The position numbers were made by a program, and so were the translations under genes. The notes under the pieces are model-generated. The model was not told the origin of the DNA. It ran no database searches and saw only the letters and a list, made by a program, of their open reading frames with translations. A stretch of 32,858 bases of DNA from Sulfuritalea sp. (GTDB lineage: Bacteria; Pseudomonadota; Gammaproteobacteria; Burkholderiales; Methylophilaceae): assembly GCA_021738125.1 (NCBI GenBank), contig JAIPCR010000011.1, positions 1 to 32,858 of the forward strand, read 5' to 3'. This document shows, piece after piece, positions 25,562 to 32,858 of this stretch (position 1 is its first letter; every line of letters begins with the position of its first letter).

Positions 25562-25672
25562 ATGAGTGTTATTGGCTTTTTGCTTAGTGTCGATAGCATG
25601 GCTGGGTTAGCTGTTTTTGGCATTAAAATTGCTATTAATTATCTTATGCATACTTGCCAACATCATCATTAA
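25562..25672 (+). CDS. Possible 36-residue hydrophobic small protein (uncertain)
   Basis: An ATG-to-TAA frame encoding MSVIGFLLSVDSMAGLAVFG then a short helix and a HTCQHHH end. The composition suits a single membrane segment with a His-rich tail. No clear ribosome site precedes it. It lies in the 244-base gap between tRNA-Cys and lapB, where it could equally be a chance frame. Confidence 0.2.
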   Translation: MSVIGFLLSVDSMAGLAVFGIKIAINYLMHTCQHHH

Positions 25673-25705
25673 ATTTGCTTCATGAATATTGATACAGGAA
25701 AAAAC

Positions 25706-27859
25706 ATGAATACAGAAGACCTACTTCGAATTGGAGGTAGCGGTGTTGTAGATTCATTATTGGATAGTCTGGTTTTAATTTGCCGTATTCAAGGGGTTGC
25801 GACCTCTAAAGATGCGCTGATTTCAGGGCTGCCTCTGCGCGACGGTAAAATGACACCAGCACTTTTAAAGCGTGCTGCAGAACGTGTTAATTTAACTGTC
25901 ACCACATTAAAAAAACCACTAGATAACATACGCCCAGAATTTCTTCCTGCCATCTTGTTGCTTAAAGATGAAGAAGCGTGTGTCATCACAAAGTTTGAGC
26001 CTGATAGTAATCAAGTGGGTATCATCCTGCCTGAGCTGGGTGATTCTGAAATATTGATGACAATCAGTGAGTTAGAGAAGATATTTTCTGGTTATTTAAT
26101 TGTTGCAAAAGCCAAATATGCATTTGACCAACGTGCACCTATTGTGGGAAAAGTGCGTTTGCGTCACTGGTTTTGGGGTACCTTAGCCGAGAATAGTCGC
26201 ATATATCGCGACATTATGATTGCTGCTTTTGTGGTGAATATGTTCGCTTTGGCCATGCCACTTTTCACCATGAATGTTTACGATCGTGTCTTACCTAATC
26301 GTGCAGTTGAAACGTTATGGGTGATGGCGATTGGTATTTCTTTGATGATTATTGGCGATTTAATTTTGCGTACTATGCGCGGTTATTTTCTCGATTGGGC
26401 AAGTACGCGTGTCGATGTGAAACTTACCGCCCGCATTATGGAGCAAGTGTTAGGTATCCGACTTGAACAAAGGCCAAACTCAGTAGGCTCTTTTGCATCC
26501 AACTTACGCTCTTTTGAAACCGTCCGAGATTTCATCACTTCTGCCACAATTACAACATTAATTGACATTCCATTTGGTCTAATATTCGTGGCTGTCATGG
26601 CATGGATTGCTTTGCCTATGGTCATCCCTGTGATTATTGGCGCAATTTTAATTTTGGTGTACTCGTTTAGCGTGCAAACAAAAATGCATGAACTGTCCGA
26701 AACTATGTACCGAGCAAGTGCAATTAGAAATGCCACGCTGATTGAAAGTCTAGTGGGGCTTGAAACAGTAAAAGCCTTAGGGATAGAGGGTCAAATGCAA
26801 CGTAAGTGGGAGCATAGCGCCCATTTCTTAACAGAAGTCTCCAGCAAATTAAGATTGTTATCTTCATCAATTAATAATGGCGCAAGCACGATTCAGCAAT
26901 TAATCAATATTTCACTAGTGGTGTTGGGCGTTTACTTGGTGGTCAATGGTGATTTGACCATGGGGGGCTTAATCGCTTGTACTATGCTGGCTTCTCGTGC
27001 GCTGGTGCCTATTGCACAAACCGCTGGGCTATTAACGCAATATCATAATGCGGCAACTGCACTCGCTTCGCTTGATGAAATTATGCATAGGGAAGTTGAG
27101 CGTCCACTGGATGCTAAGTTCTTATCTAGACCTGCTTTTAACGGCAATATTGAATTTAGAGAAGTAAGTTTTAGCTACCCAGGTACAGAGCAAGATGCGC
27201 TGACTAAAGTGTCATTCAAAATTAAAGCAGGCGAACATGTGGCGCTGTTAGGTCGCATGGGCTCAGGTAAATCGACTATCCATAAATTAATACTTGGTCT
27301 GTATCAGCCAACTGCTGGGGCTATTTTGATTGATGGCATTGATGCGCGTCAAATTGACCCGGCCGAGTTGAGGCGCTGTGCAGGTTATGTGCAGCAAGAT
27401 ACTCATTTGTTTTACGGCACCATGCGAGAAAATTTAACCATTTCTGCGCAACATGTAGATGATGCCGCAGTGTTAGCGGCTGCGCATGTGGGTGGTATAG
27501 ATGAATTCGTCAATGCACACCCTAAAGGTTTTGATATGCTAATTGGTGAGCGTGGTGAAACCTTATCTGGCGGACAACGACAAGGGGTAGGTATTGCGAG
27601 GGCGTTGATTAGCAATCCGTCCATATTGTTGTTAGATGAACCCACCAGTGCGATGGACCATTCTGGTGAAGATGCGATTAAAAAGCGTTTGATAGAGACA
27701 GTTAAAAATAAAACACTGGTATTAATTTCGCATCGCTCATCTTTATATGATTTAGTTGATCGCATTATTGTCATCGACTCTGGCCGTATTGTGGCGGATG
27801 GTCCTAAAGAACAAGTGGCAGAAGCATTGCGTAATGGCAAGGTAGGGAAAGCATTATGA
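25706..27859 (+). CDS. lapB: Type I secretion ABC transporter, LapB-like
   Basis: A 717-residue inner-membrane exporter for a large adhesin. The ATG at 25706 is chosen over 25682 because AGGA lies 6 bases before it and none precedes the earlier one. Domains in order: a C39-like domain (about 1-125) without the catalytic Cys signature, as expected for RTX-type substrates that are not cleaved during export; an ABC membrane domain (about 150-430); and the ATPase with Walker A GRMGSGKST (516-524), signature LSGGQRQ (620), Walker B ILLLDEP (Asp644, Glu645) and switch His676. Its stop overlaps lapC by 4 bases. Linked lapD and lapG genes identify it as the Lap subtype. Confidence 0.9.
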   Translation: MNTEDLLRIGGSGVVDSLLDSLVLICRIQGVATSKDALISGLPLRDGKMTPALLKRAAERVNLTVTTLKKPLDNIRPEFLPAILLLKDEEACVITKFEPDSNQVGIILPELGDSEILMTISELEKIFSGYLIVAKAKYAFDQRAPIVGKVRLRHWFWGTLAENSRIYRDIMIAAFVVNMFALAMPLFTMNVYDRVLPNRAVETLWVMAIGISLMIIGDLILRTMRGYFLDWASTRVDVKLTARIMEQVLGIRLEQRPNSVGSFASNLRSFETVRDFITSATITTLIDIPFGLIFVAVMAWIALPMVIPVIIGAILILVYSFSVQTKMHELSETMYRASAIRNATLIESLVGLETVKALGIEGQMQRKWEHSAHFLTEVSSKLRLLSSSINNGASTIQQLINISLVVLGVYLVVNGDLTMGGLIACTMLASRALVPIAQTAGLLTQYHNAATALASLDEIMHREVERPLDAKFLSRPAFNGNIEFREVSFSYPGTEQDALTKVSFKIKAGEHVALLGRMGSGKSTIHKLILGLYQPTAGAILIDGIDARQIDPAELRRCAGYVQQDTHLFYGTMRENLTISAQHVDDAAVLAAAHVGGIDEFVNAHPKGFDMLIGERGETLSGGQRQGVGIARALISNPSILLLDEPTSAMDHSGEDAIKKRLIETVKNKTLVLISHRSSLYDLVDRIIVIDSGRIVADGPKEQVAEALRNGKVGKAL

Positions 27860-29268
27860 GTGAAAGCTTGTTTAAAAAAATTGGCAAGGTTAATGAGGTG
27901 TTTAAAAGACAAACTTGGATTACCAAGCCTATTAATTATTTCTTAGATCATTGGGTGCCCAAAGAAACAAAAGAGGATCTGCATTGGAGTGAAGAGGCTG
28001 ATATCGCTATTTTGGAACAAGCGCCGCTCAGAGCTAAAGTGTTGATTTATGGCATTGCGTCAGCTTTATTTGTGTTGTTGGTTTGGGCTTGGTTTGCCAA
28101 AGTGGATGAAGTGACGAGGGGTGAGGGACGTGTTATCCCCTCTAAGCAAGTACAAATTATTCAATCGTTAGATGGCGGTATTGTTTCTCAAATTTTAGTT
28201 ACCGAAGGGCAAAAGGTATTAGTCGGTACGCCACTCATTCGGATTGACGAAACCAGAGCCGTTTCTTCCTTGAGAGAAAATCAAACGCAGTATTTAGCAC
28301 TTTTAGCCAAGCAAGCTAGATTACAAGCACTGGCTGAAGGTAGCGCATTTAATCCGCCTAAAGAAGTAAAGGCTGAGGCGCCCCAAACCTACGATCAAGA
28401 GTATGCCTTGTATATTGCAAGTAAAGATGAATTGCGTTCAACGATTGCTATTGCTCAGGATCAGATGGTACAAAGAGAGAAAGAATTGGTTGAGGTACAG
28501 TTTCGTAAAGAGCTTGCCGAAAAGAATTATGAATCTACGACCAAAGAGTTGGCGGCCAATAAACCTTTGTTGGCGAGTGGGGCAGTATCTGAAATTGATA
28601 TCTTAAAATTAGAAAGAGAATCAAGCAAAGCAAAAGGTGATATTGATCAGTCGCGTGCGCAAATTAGCCGTATACAAACGGCTATTGCTGAAGCGCGGCG
28701 AAAAATTGTAGAAGTTGAACAAACCTCCAGAAGCAAAGTGCGTACTGAGTTAAATGACATTACAGCTAGACTCAATCTAATTACAGAAACTAGCGTTGGA
28801 CTCACCGATAAAGTGAAACAAGCAACGTTGAAGTCTCCCGTGAACGGTAAAGTGAGTCGACTCTTTTTCAATACTGTGGGTGGGGTGATACAGCCAGGTA
28901 AAGAAGTATTAGAGCTTGTGCCTACTGATGATGCGCTGATTTTAGAAACTAAAATACAGATTAAGGATATTGCTTTTATTAGCTTATCTCAGCCAGCTGT
29001 AGTGAAACTTACCGCTTATGACTATAGTATTTACGGCGCTTTAGATGCGGTTGTGGAGAACATTTCTCCTAACTCTATCGTCGATGAAAAAGGCAACGCT
29101 TACTATGTGGTGAGGGTTAGAACTTTAAAATCTAGCTTAGGCGCAGGTTTGCCAATTATTCCGGGTATGGTGGCTCAGGTAGACATTATGACGGGTAAAA
29201 AGACCATACTTTCATACTTGCTTAAACCTGTTTTAAAAGCAAAATCGTATGCCTTTAGTGAGCGGTAA
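27856..29268 (+). CDS. lapC: Type I secretion membrane fusion protein, LapC-like
   Basis: A 470-residue HlyD-family adaptor bridging the ABC exporter and an outer-membrane channel. A cytoplasmic N-terminus of about 60 residues is followed by one membrane helix (62-81), the first lipoyl half (VIPSKQVQIIQSLDGGIVSQILVTEGQ), a long coiled-coil region (about 180-310), the second lipoyl half and the HlyD C-terminal beta barrel (KLTAYDYSIYGALDAVVENISP). The ATG lies within the lapB stop overlap (ATGA), so the two are translationally coupled. No TolC/LapE-type channel gene is present in the window. Confidence 0.9.
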   Translation: MSESLFKKIGKVNEVFKRQTWITKPINYFLDHWVPKETKEDLHWSEEADIAILEQAPLRAKVLIYGIASALFVLLVWAWFAKVDEVTRGEGRVIPSKQVQIIQSLDGGIVSQILVTEGQKVLVGTPLIRIDETRAVSSLRENQTQYLALLAKQARLQALAEGSAFNPPKEVKAEAPQTYDQEYALYIASKDELRSTIAIAQDQMVQREKELVEVQFRKELAEKNYESTTKELAANKPLLASGAVSEIDILKLERESSKAKGDIDQSRAQISRIQTAIAEARRKIVEVEQTSRSKVRTELNDITARLNLITETSVGLTDKVKQATLKSPVNGKVSRLFFNTVGGVIQPGKEVLELVPTDDALILETKIQIKDIAFISLSQPAVVKLTAYDYSIYGALDAVVENISPNSIVDEKGNAYYVVRVRTLKSSLGAGLPIIPGMVAQVDIMTGKKTILSYLLKPVLKAKSYAFSER

Positions 29269-29907
29269 ATGCAGGATATTTTCATTAGTGCATTGCCTGC
29301 ACTGTTAGATAGCTGGGCTGAAGCTTTTCCTAAAGCGACGTTATTTAATGCTGTGCCGGAATCGATAGCAAGCCCAAAGCCCAAGGTAAGTAATACCCCA
29401 ACTACTATTTTTTGGCTACACATTAATGACGATAAATCATGGTTGGCTAATACCATGGTATTGATTGCAAAAGAGCATGTTGGTGCAAAAGTGGTGGTTT
29501 TAGCTAATATGCCTTCTCAGCCAGAGGCCGTTCAAGTCTTAGGTTTGGGTGCCATGGGCTACTGTCACGCTTACATGGCGTCAGCCGTGTTAAAAGAGAT
29601 TAGATCGGTAGTTAGTCATGGTGGGCTATGGTTAGGGCAAGATCTTTTGCAACGATTGATAGAAGTGTCTACAAGCAGAATTGGTAATCAACCTGAGTAC
29701 GTAGAAGGCCTGTTAGCCAAGCTCACCAATCGCGAAAAAGAAGTAGCGATGGAAGCGGCTAAAGGTTTAAGTAACAAAGAAATTGCTAGGGTGCTTAGTA
29801 TTACTGAGCGCACAGTTAAAGCCCATTTAGCTCATACGTTTGAGCGCTTAGGCGCAAAAGACAGGTTGCAACTAGCATTAATGCTTAACGATAATTACAA
29901 ACATTAA
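29269..29907 (+). CDS. LuxR-family regulator with degenerate receiver domain
   Basis: A 212-residue protein starting at the base after the lapC stop. The C-terminal LuxR helix-turn-helix (152-205: LTNREKEVAMEAAKGLSNKEIARVLSITERTVKAHL) is complete. The N-terminal half has receiver-like elements (KVVVLANMPSQPEAVQVLGLGAMGYCHAYM resembles strands 4-5). No phosphorylatable Asp is evident at the strand-3 position (TIFWLHIND), and the conserved Lys is replaced by Ala or Tyr. It is therefore probably an aspartate-less receiver controlled by something other than phosphorylation, perhaps regulating adhesin or lap expression. No histidine kinase gene is nearby. Confidence 0.82.
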   Translation: MQDIFISALPALLDSWAEAFPKATLFNAVPESIASPKPKVSNTPTTIFWLHINDDKSWLANTMVLIAKEHVGAKVVVLANMPSQPEAVQVLGLGAMGYCHAYMASAVLKEIRSVVSHGGLWLGQDLLQRLIEVSTSRIGNQPEYVEGLLAKLTNREKEVAMEAAKGLSNKEIARVLSITERTVKAHLAHTFERLGAKDRLQLALMLNDNYKH

Positions 29908-29934
29908 TCAAGCCTAGTTTACGGGCCTGCTTTG

Positions 29935-31875
29935 CTAGCGCCTAATCCCCGGTCCTGTCATACCATCTACTCCAATGAGTTTCAATGCGGCTGATTCGCT
30001 GTCAGTTTGTACGCCTTCAGCAATCGTAATAATGCCAATAGAACGGGCAATCATGCACAAGCCTCTCAATAGGGTTTTGTTGGCTTCATTAGTATCAATG
30101 TCGCGAATGATAGATACATCAATCTTGATGTAATCTAGGCCCACATCATGCAACTCACCTAAGCGAGAGATTCTTGAGCCTACGTGTTCAATCCCAATTT
30201 TGCTACCCAAGGCTTTGAGTTGACTGCAGAAATTTCTGAATTCTGCTAAGTGATCAAACGCACTTTTTTCTGGAATTTCAAAATACAGGCGATTGGCAAT
30301 GCCCAAGTTTTGTTGAATGACTTTCACCATTTTTTCAATGAAATGCGGGTTGCAAATAGCCTCGGATGAAACATTAAGTCCAATCGGATCAGAGCCTTTG
30401 TTGAGTAAATCAATGGCTGTTTCTAATACCATCTCATCAATGCTACTCATCAAGTTAAGTTGTGTCGCCCAAGTAATAAATTCACCTGCGGCATACCATT
30501 TGCCATCCGGTTCTAATTGAAGTCGAACTGGACTTTCGTTATGAATCAACTCACCTTTTTGATTAATCACAGGGTATTGCTCTAGCTTAATTCGCTTGCT
30601 GACTAAGGCCGAGCTAATTAAACGTTGCCATTCGGCTTGGTCATTATTGTTATATTTAGTTAGATCGGTATGGTCAATCACATGCAAGCTATTATGAGCG
30701 TCAGCTTTATCGAGTAGTGTGTCAATAAAGGAGATTAACTTTTTAGCGGCTTCAATCGCAGAACTTAAATTGCCTGCCGCATCAGATTTAGAAATATTAA
30801 TCGCCACTGTTAAAAAATTGGCGCTGATGAGTGCTTGGTCAGCATGGCTAATGTTGGCAAGTAAGCTTTTGATTTCATTGCCTAGTGTATAGGCATCTAT
30901 CGGACGGTTAGAGAATACAGAAAAATCTGTTCCGCTTAAGCGCCCAGCGTAAAGTGAAGGTATAGCCTTGCATTGATTTTCTAATGCTTCGCCTATCCTT
31001 TTTAATAAAGTATTGGTGGCTTGATGCCCCAAGGCTTGGTCTATTGCCGCTAGGTTGGATAGTCTGGAGACAATCAAAAGTCCTTCACTAAAGGTTTCTT
31101 CATGACTGATGCTGGCATCTACTCGGTTCATGAAGTAATCATGATTCATTAAGCCTGTAATAGGGTCAAAGTTAGCCTTAAAGCGCAATTGTTCTAGTCG
31201 GGCAGATTCTTCAGCCACGGTCTTTTTGATGCGATTGGATAGTGCGTTCATGGCACTGGCAACCGCTTTAAACTCAGTAGTTTTTGGAACATCAATGGTA
31301 ATAAATCTATTTTCACCAATCGCTGTTGCTTGATTCACAACATCATCTAATGGGCTGATAATTTTCCTTAAAACTTTGCTACCTACGTAGCAAGCCAGTA
31401 AGCCTATCAGTAAGGTTAATAGTGCTACCTGTATGGTTGAATCCCATAGTTTATCGTAGGCAAAGTTAGGATCACTTTCTAATGTGATTGAGCCGTATTG
31501 TGACCATCCGTCTTGAATATCCGCCACGCCAATTTGCGCTTGAATGGGTACAAGTTTAATAAACCAAGCAGGGGCTTTGGTTTTGCTATTAATATTGACA
31601 CGTTCACTAATGGCTTTGCCACTTGGGTCAATCAAGCCTATGTAGCGATAATGCCCCGCGTCAAATTGGGCGGATATTAGCAGGTCGAGTGTGATGGGGT
31701 CTTTTTGCATTTGCGACATGGACAGTGCGAGTGAAGTCGCATTATCAATATTCTTCATTTGCAATTGCTCTTCAAGATAATTTTTACTTGATAAGGTGCT
31801 TAATACAAAGCTGCCGCCCGCCGCCAATGCGAGTATAAAAATAATCGCTAACCAAAGTTGTTTAATGAGTGACAT
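29935..31875 (-). CDS. lapD: LapD-like c-di-GMP receptor
   Basis: A 646-residue inner-membrane protein with LapD architecture. It has a first membrane helix (7-27), a periplasmic LapD/MoxY domain (28-145) ending GWSQYGSITLESDPNFAY with Trp124, a second helix (149-168), a HAMP segment, a degenerate GGDEF domain (from NFDPITGLMNHDYF at 236, active site reading RLSGTDF at 312-318) and a degenerate EAL domain (about 415-646; ESPVRLQL at 447-454 where EAL is expected). Both enzyme sites are altered, so it should bind rather than make or cleave c-di-GMP. In Pseudomonas the c-di-GMP-bound form holds LapG away from the adhesin. It converges on the LuxR gene and precedes lapG's product partner on the same strand. 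Confidence 0.92.
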   Translation of the reverse strand: MSLIKQLWLAIIFILALAAGGSFVLSTLSSKNYLEEQLQMKNIDNATSLALSMSQMQKDPITLDLLISAQFDAGHYRYIGLIDPSGKAISERVNINSKTKAPAWFIKLVPIQAQIGVADIQDGWSQYGSITLESDPNFAYDKLWDSTIQVALLTLLIGLLACYVGSKVLRKIISPLDDVVNQATAIGENRFITIDVPKTTEFKAVASAMNALSNRIKKTVAEESARLEQLRFKANFDPITGLMNHDYFMNRVDASISHEETFSEGLLIVSRLSNLAAIDQALGHQATNTLLKRIGEALENQCKAIPSLYAGRLSGTDFSVFSNRPIDAYTLGNEIKSLLANISHADQALISANFLTVAINISKSDAAGNLSSAIEAAKKLISFIDTLLDKADAHNSLHVIDHTDLTKYNNNDQAEWQRLISSALVSKRIKLEQYPVINQKGELIHNESPVRLQLEPDGKWYAAGEFITWATQLNLMSSIDEMVLETAIDLLNKGSDPIGLNVSSEAICNPHFIEKMVKVIQQNLGIANRLYFEIPEKSAFDHLAEFRNFCSQLKALGSKIGIEHVGSRISRLGELHDVGLDYIKIDVSIIRDIDTNEANKTLLRGLCMIARSIGIITIAEGVQTDSESAALKLIGVDGMTGPGIRR

Positions 31876-31894
31876 ATCAATTCCTTACTTTAAA

Positions 31895-32527
31895 TTATTC
31901 TATTCCATCTGCTTGCATACGTGTTAATACATCGCGCCATCTAGAAAGATGAGACGATGCATCGCTTTTAGGTTTAGTGCTGTTACCCACCCATAAACCT
32001 TTGTCGTTAAAACTAAAAATAGGCGTTAAATCTTTTCTGCTAGAGGCCGGCATGATGTCGGGCACTAAGCTGTCTAAAATCAGTGGTTCAGATTGTGGGG
32101 TTGCGTAGTAGCTGAGTACCATGTGCGCTCTGATGACGGTGCCATTGGGGGTAGGCATGGCGGCTCTAACGTAGGTGAGCCTTAATTTGTCATTAGAGAC
32201 GTTTAATATTTTAAGAAAAGCATATTTTGCAATGCTAAAGTCTTCACAATCGCCTGCTTCGCGGCCGATTGACTCTAACGGTGATGCCCAATAGTCTGAT
32301 TGACCCCACACATCAATATCTTCTGCATAGGTCACTTTTCGGTTAAAAAAGTTATTAATTTCTTTAAGTTTATCCGCCTCAGAGGCTGACTTTAATTGAT
32401 TAAGTAGTTGCTCCAGCTCTACAGTGGTGTTGTAGGCTTCTACGCCATAACGTTGTTTGGCAAAACCGCTAAATTTATTGAAATCATAACCCGCCGCATA
32501 GATAGCAGTAATGCCAACAACCAGCAT
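31895..32527 (-). CDS. lapG: Periplasmic cysteine protease LapG
   Basis: A transglutaminase-like bacterial cysteine protease that clips the N-terminus of the large adhesin when LapD releases it. Numbering from ATG 32527 (210 residues), the triad is Cys94 (REAGDCEDF), His135 (RAHMVLSYY) and Asp152 (LILDSL). Asp93 and Glu95 flank the Cys as in the calcium-binding site of Pseudomonas LapG. From this ATG the export signal lacks its basic end. The frame stays open upstream and encodes SKRIISILSIVMLVVG, a proper signal start, so the true initiation is probably at a non-ATG codon; ATT at 32588-32590 is the best candidate (231 residues). It is 19 bases upstream of lapD. Confidence 0.9.
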   Translation of the reverse strand: MLVVGITAIYAAGYDFNKFSGFAKQRYGVEAYNTTVELEQLLNQLKSASEADKLKEINNFFNRKVTYAEDIDVWGQSDYWASPLESIGREAGDCEDFSIAKYAFLKILNVSNDKLRLTYVRAAMPTPNGTVIRAHMVLSYYATPQSEPLILDSLVPDIMPASSRKDLTPIFSFNDKGLWVGNSTKPKSDASSHLSRWRDVLTRMQADGIE

Positions 32528-32587
32528 GACTATGGACAGTATGCTGATGATGCGCTTTGAAGGCGTTAGATTTTTTGTTAAATCTAG

Positions 32588-32602
32588 AATAAGCGGTACT
32601 CC
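32588..32602 (-). promoter_or_regulatory. lapG: Possible ribosome site and ATT start codon for lapG
   Basis: On the minus strand GGAG (32599-32602) is followed after 8 bases by ATT (32588-32590), in frame with lapG and 63 bases before its first ATG. The frame has a stop further upstream and no ATG, GTG or TTG in between. ATT starts are rare but known (infC). Confidence 0.4.
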
Positions 32603-32858
32603 AAGGCTTCTTATTAAGGGTTAATGAAAATATTCTAAGCTGATAATGGAGTAGCGGCTAATTTTTCTAACATTATCATTTTTTATTTAGCGTGTTTATC
32701 GAATCATAAAGGTTTTTATTATGAGTGATATTAAGAATTTTAAATTGATGCCGTTAATACCGTATTGGCCATCAGTACAATAGTTTTGTAGAGATATAGC
32801 GTGTCTAATGCAACTGTAGAAAAAGTATGAATATGTCGCATATGAAGTTTATTTTATT
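32603..32858. other. AT-rich intergenic region upstream of lapG, no gene supported
   Basis: No convincing gene is seen. It holds a perfect inverted repeat, TGATAATG (32641-32648) and CATTATCA (32671-32678), followed on the plus strand by TTTTTTATTT. It also holds a 20-codon frame from ATG 32721 that is too short to call. The lapG promoter presumably lies here; only weak hexamers are visible. Confidence 0.5.

Noticed and set aside
27412-27912. Minus-strand frame of 166 codons at the end of lapB
   Set aside because: It is antisense to the ABC ATPase motifs (signature and Walker B) of lapB and has no domain of its own.
29269-29907. LuxR-type gene as UvrY, the usual neighbour of uvrC
   Set aside because: It is about 5 kb from uvrC, directly follows lapC and lacks the receiver Asp that UvrY has.
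32721-32783. 20-codon frame near the right edge as the start of an adhesin gene
   Set aside because: It stops after 20 codons and shows none of the retention-module features of LapA-type proteins.

Overview
The window looks like chromosome from a betaproteobacterium of moderate-to-low GC, most likely a Methylophilaceae methylotroph (Methylotenera-like). This is an inference from protein style, from the TCA/methylcitrate gene set and from the uvrC-pgsA-tRNA-Gly-tRNA-Cys order. No rRNA, mobile element or CRISPR array is visible.

Region 1 (1-17164) is a carboxylic-acid metabolism cluster around a GntR/HutC regulator. Leftward, from a strong divergent promoter, runs a CitE-like lyase, mesaconyl-CoA hydratase, a malyl/beta-methylmalyl-CoA lyase-like protein and methylisocitrate lyase PrpB (cut by the window edge). 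Rightward run the regulator, a single-domain malic enzyme, sdhCDAB-sdhE, a third CitE-like lyase, an AMP-forming acyl-CoA ligase, a class I fumarase, a small exported EF-hand protein and acnB. The parts fit a route mesaconyl-CoA -> beta-methylmalyl-CoA -> propionyl-CoA + glyoxylate. Propionyl-CoA would then pass through the methylcitrate cycle (AcnB, PrpB) to pyruvate and succinate, and succinate through SDH, fumarase and malic enzyme to pyruvate. A second route through mesaconate, citramalate and citramalyl-CoA to acetyl-CoA and pyruvate is possible with the fumarase, the ligase and a CitE. This cluster is the most interesting part of the window.

Region 2 (17165-25461) is mostly housekeeping. 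It holds two membrane proteins (one DUF2914), a UPF0114 protein, the rRNA methylase RlmJ, a short cation diffusion facilitator translationally coupled to a DUF1643 protein, a tautomerase-family protein, a RIO-type kinase, UvrC, PgsA, tRNA-Gly(GCC) and tRNA-Cys(GCA). A consensus promoter precedes tRNA-Gly and an intrinsic terminator lies between the tRNAs.

Region 3 (25462-32858) is a Lap-type biofilm-adhesin secretion and control locus. LapB-like ABC exporter, LapC-like fusion protein and a LuxR-family regulator with a degenerate receiver are rightward. The c-di-GMP receptor LapD and the periplasmic protease LapG are leftward. The adhesin substrate and the outer-membrane channel are not in the window. 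The lapG reading frame appears to begin upstream of its first ATG, possibly at an ATT codon.
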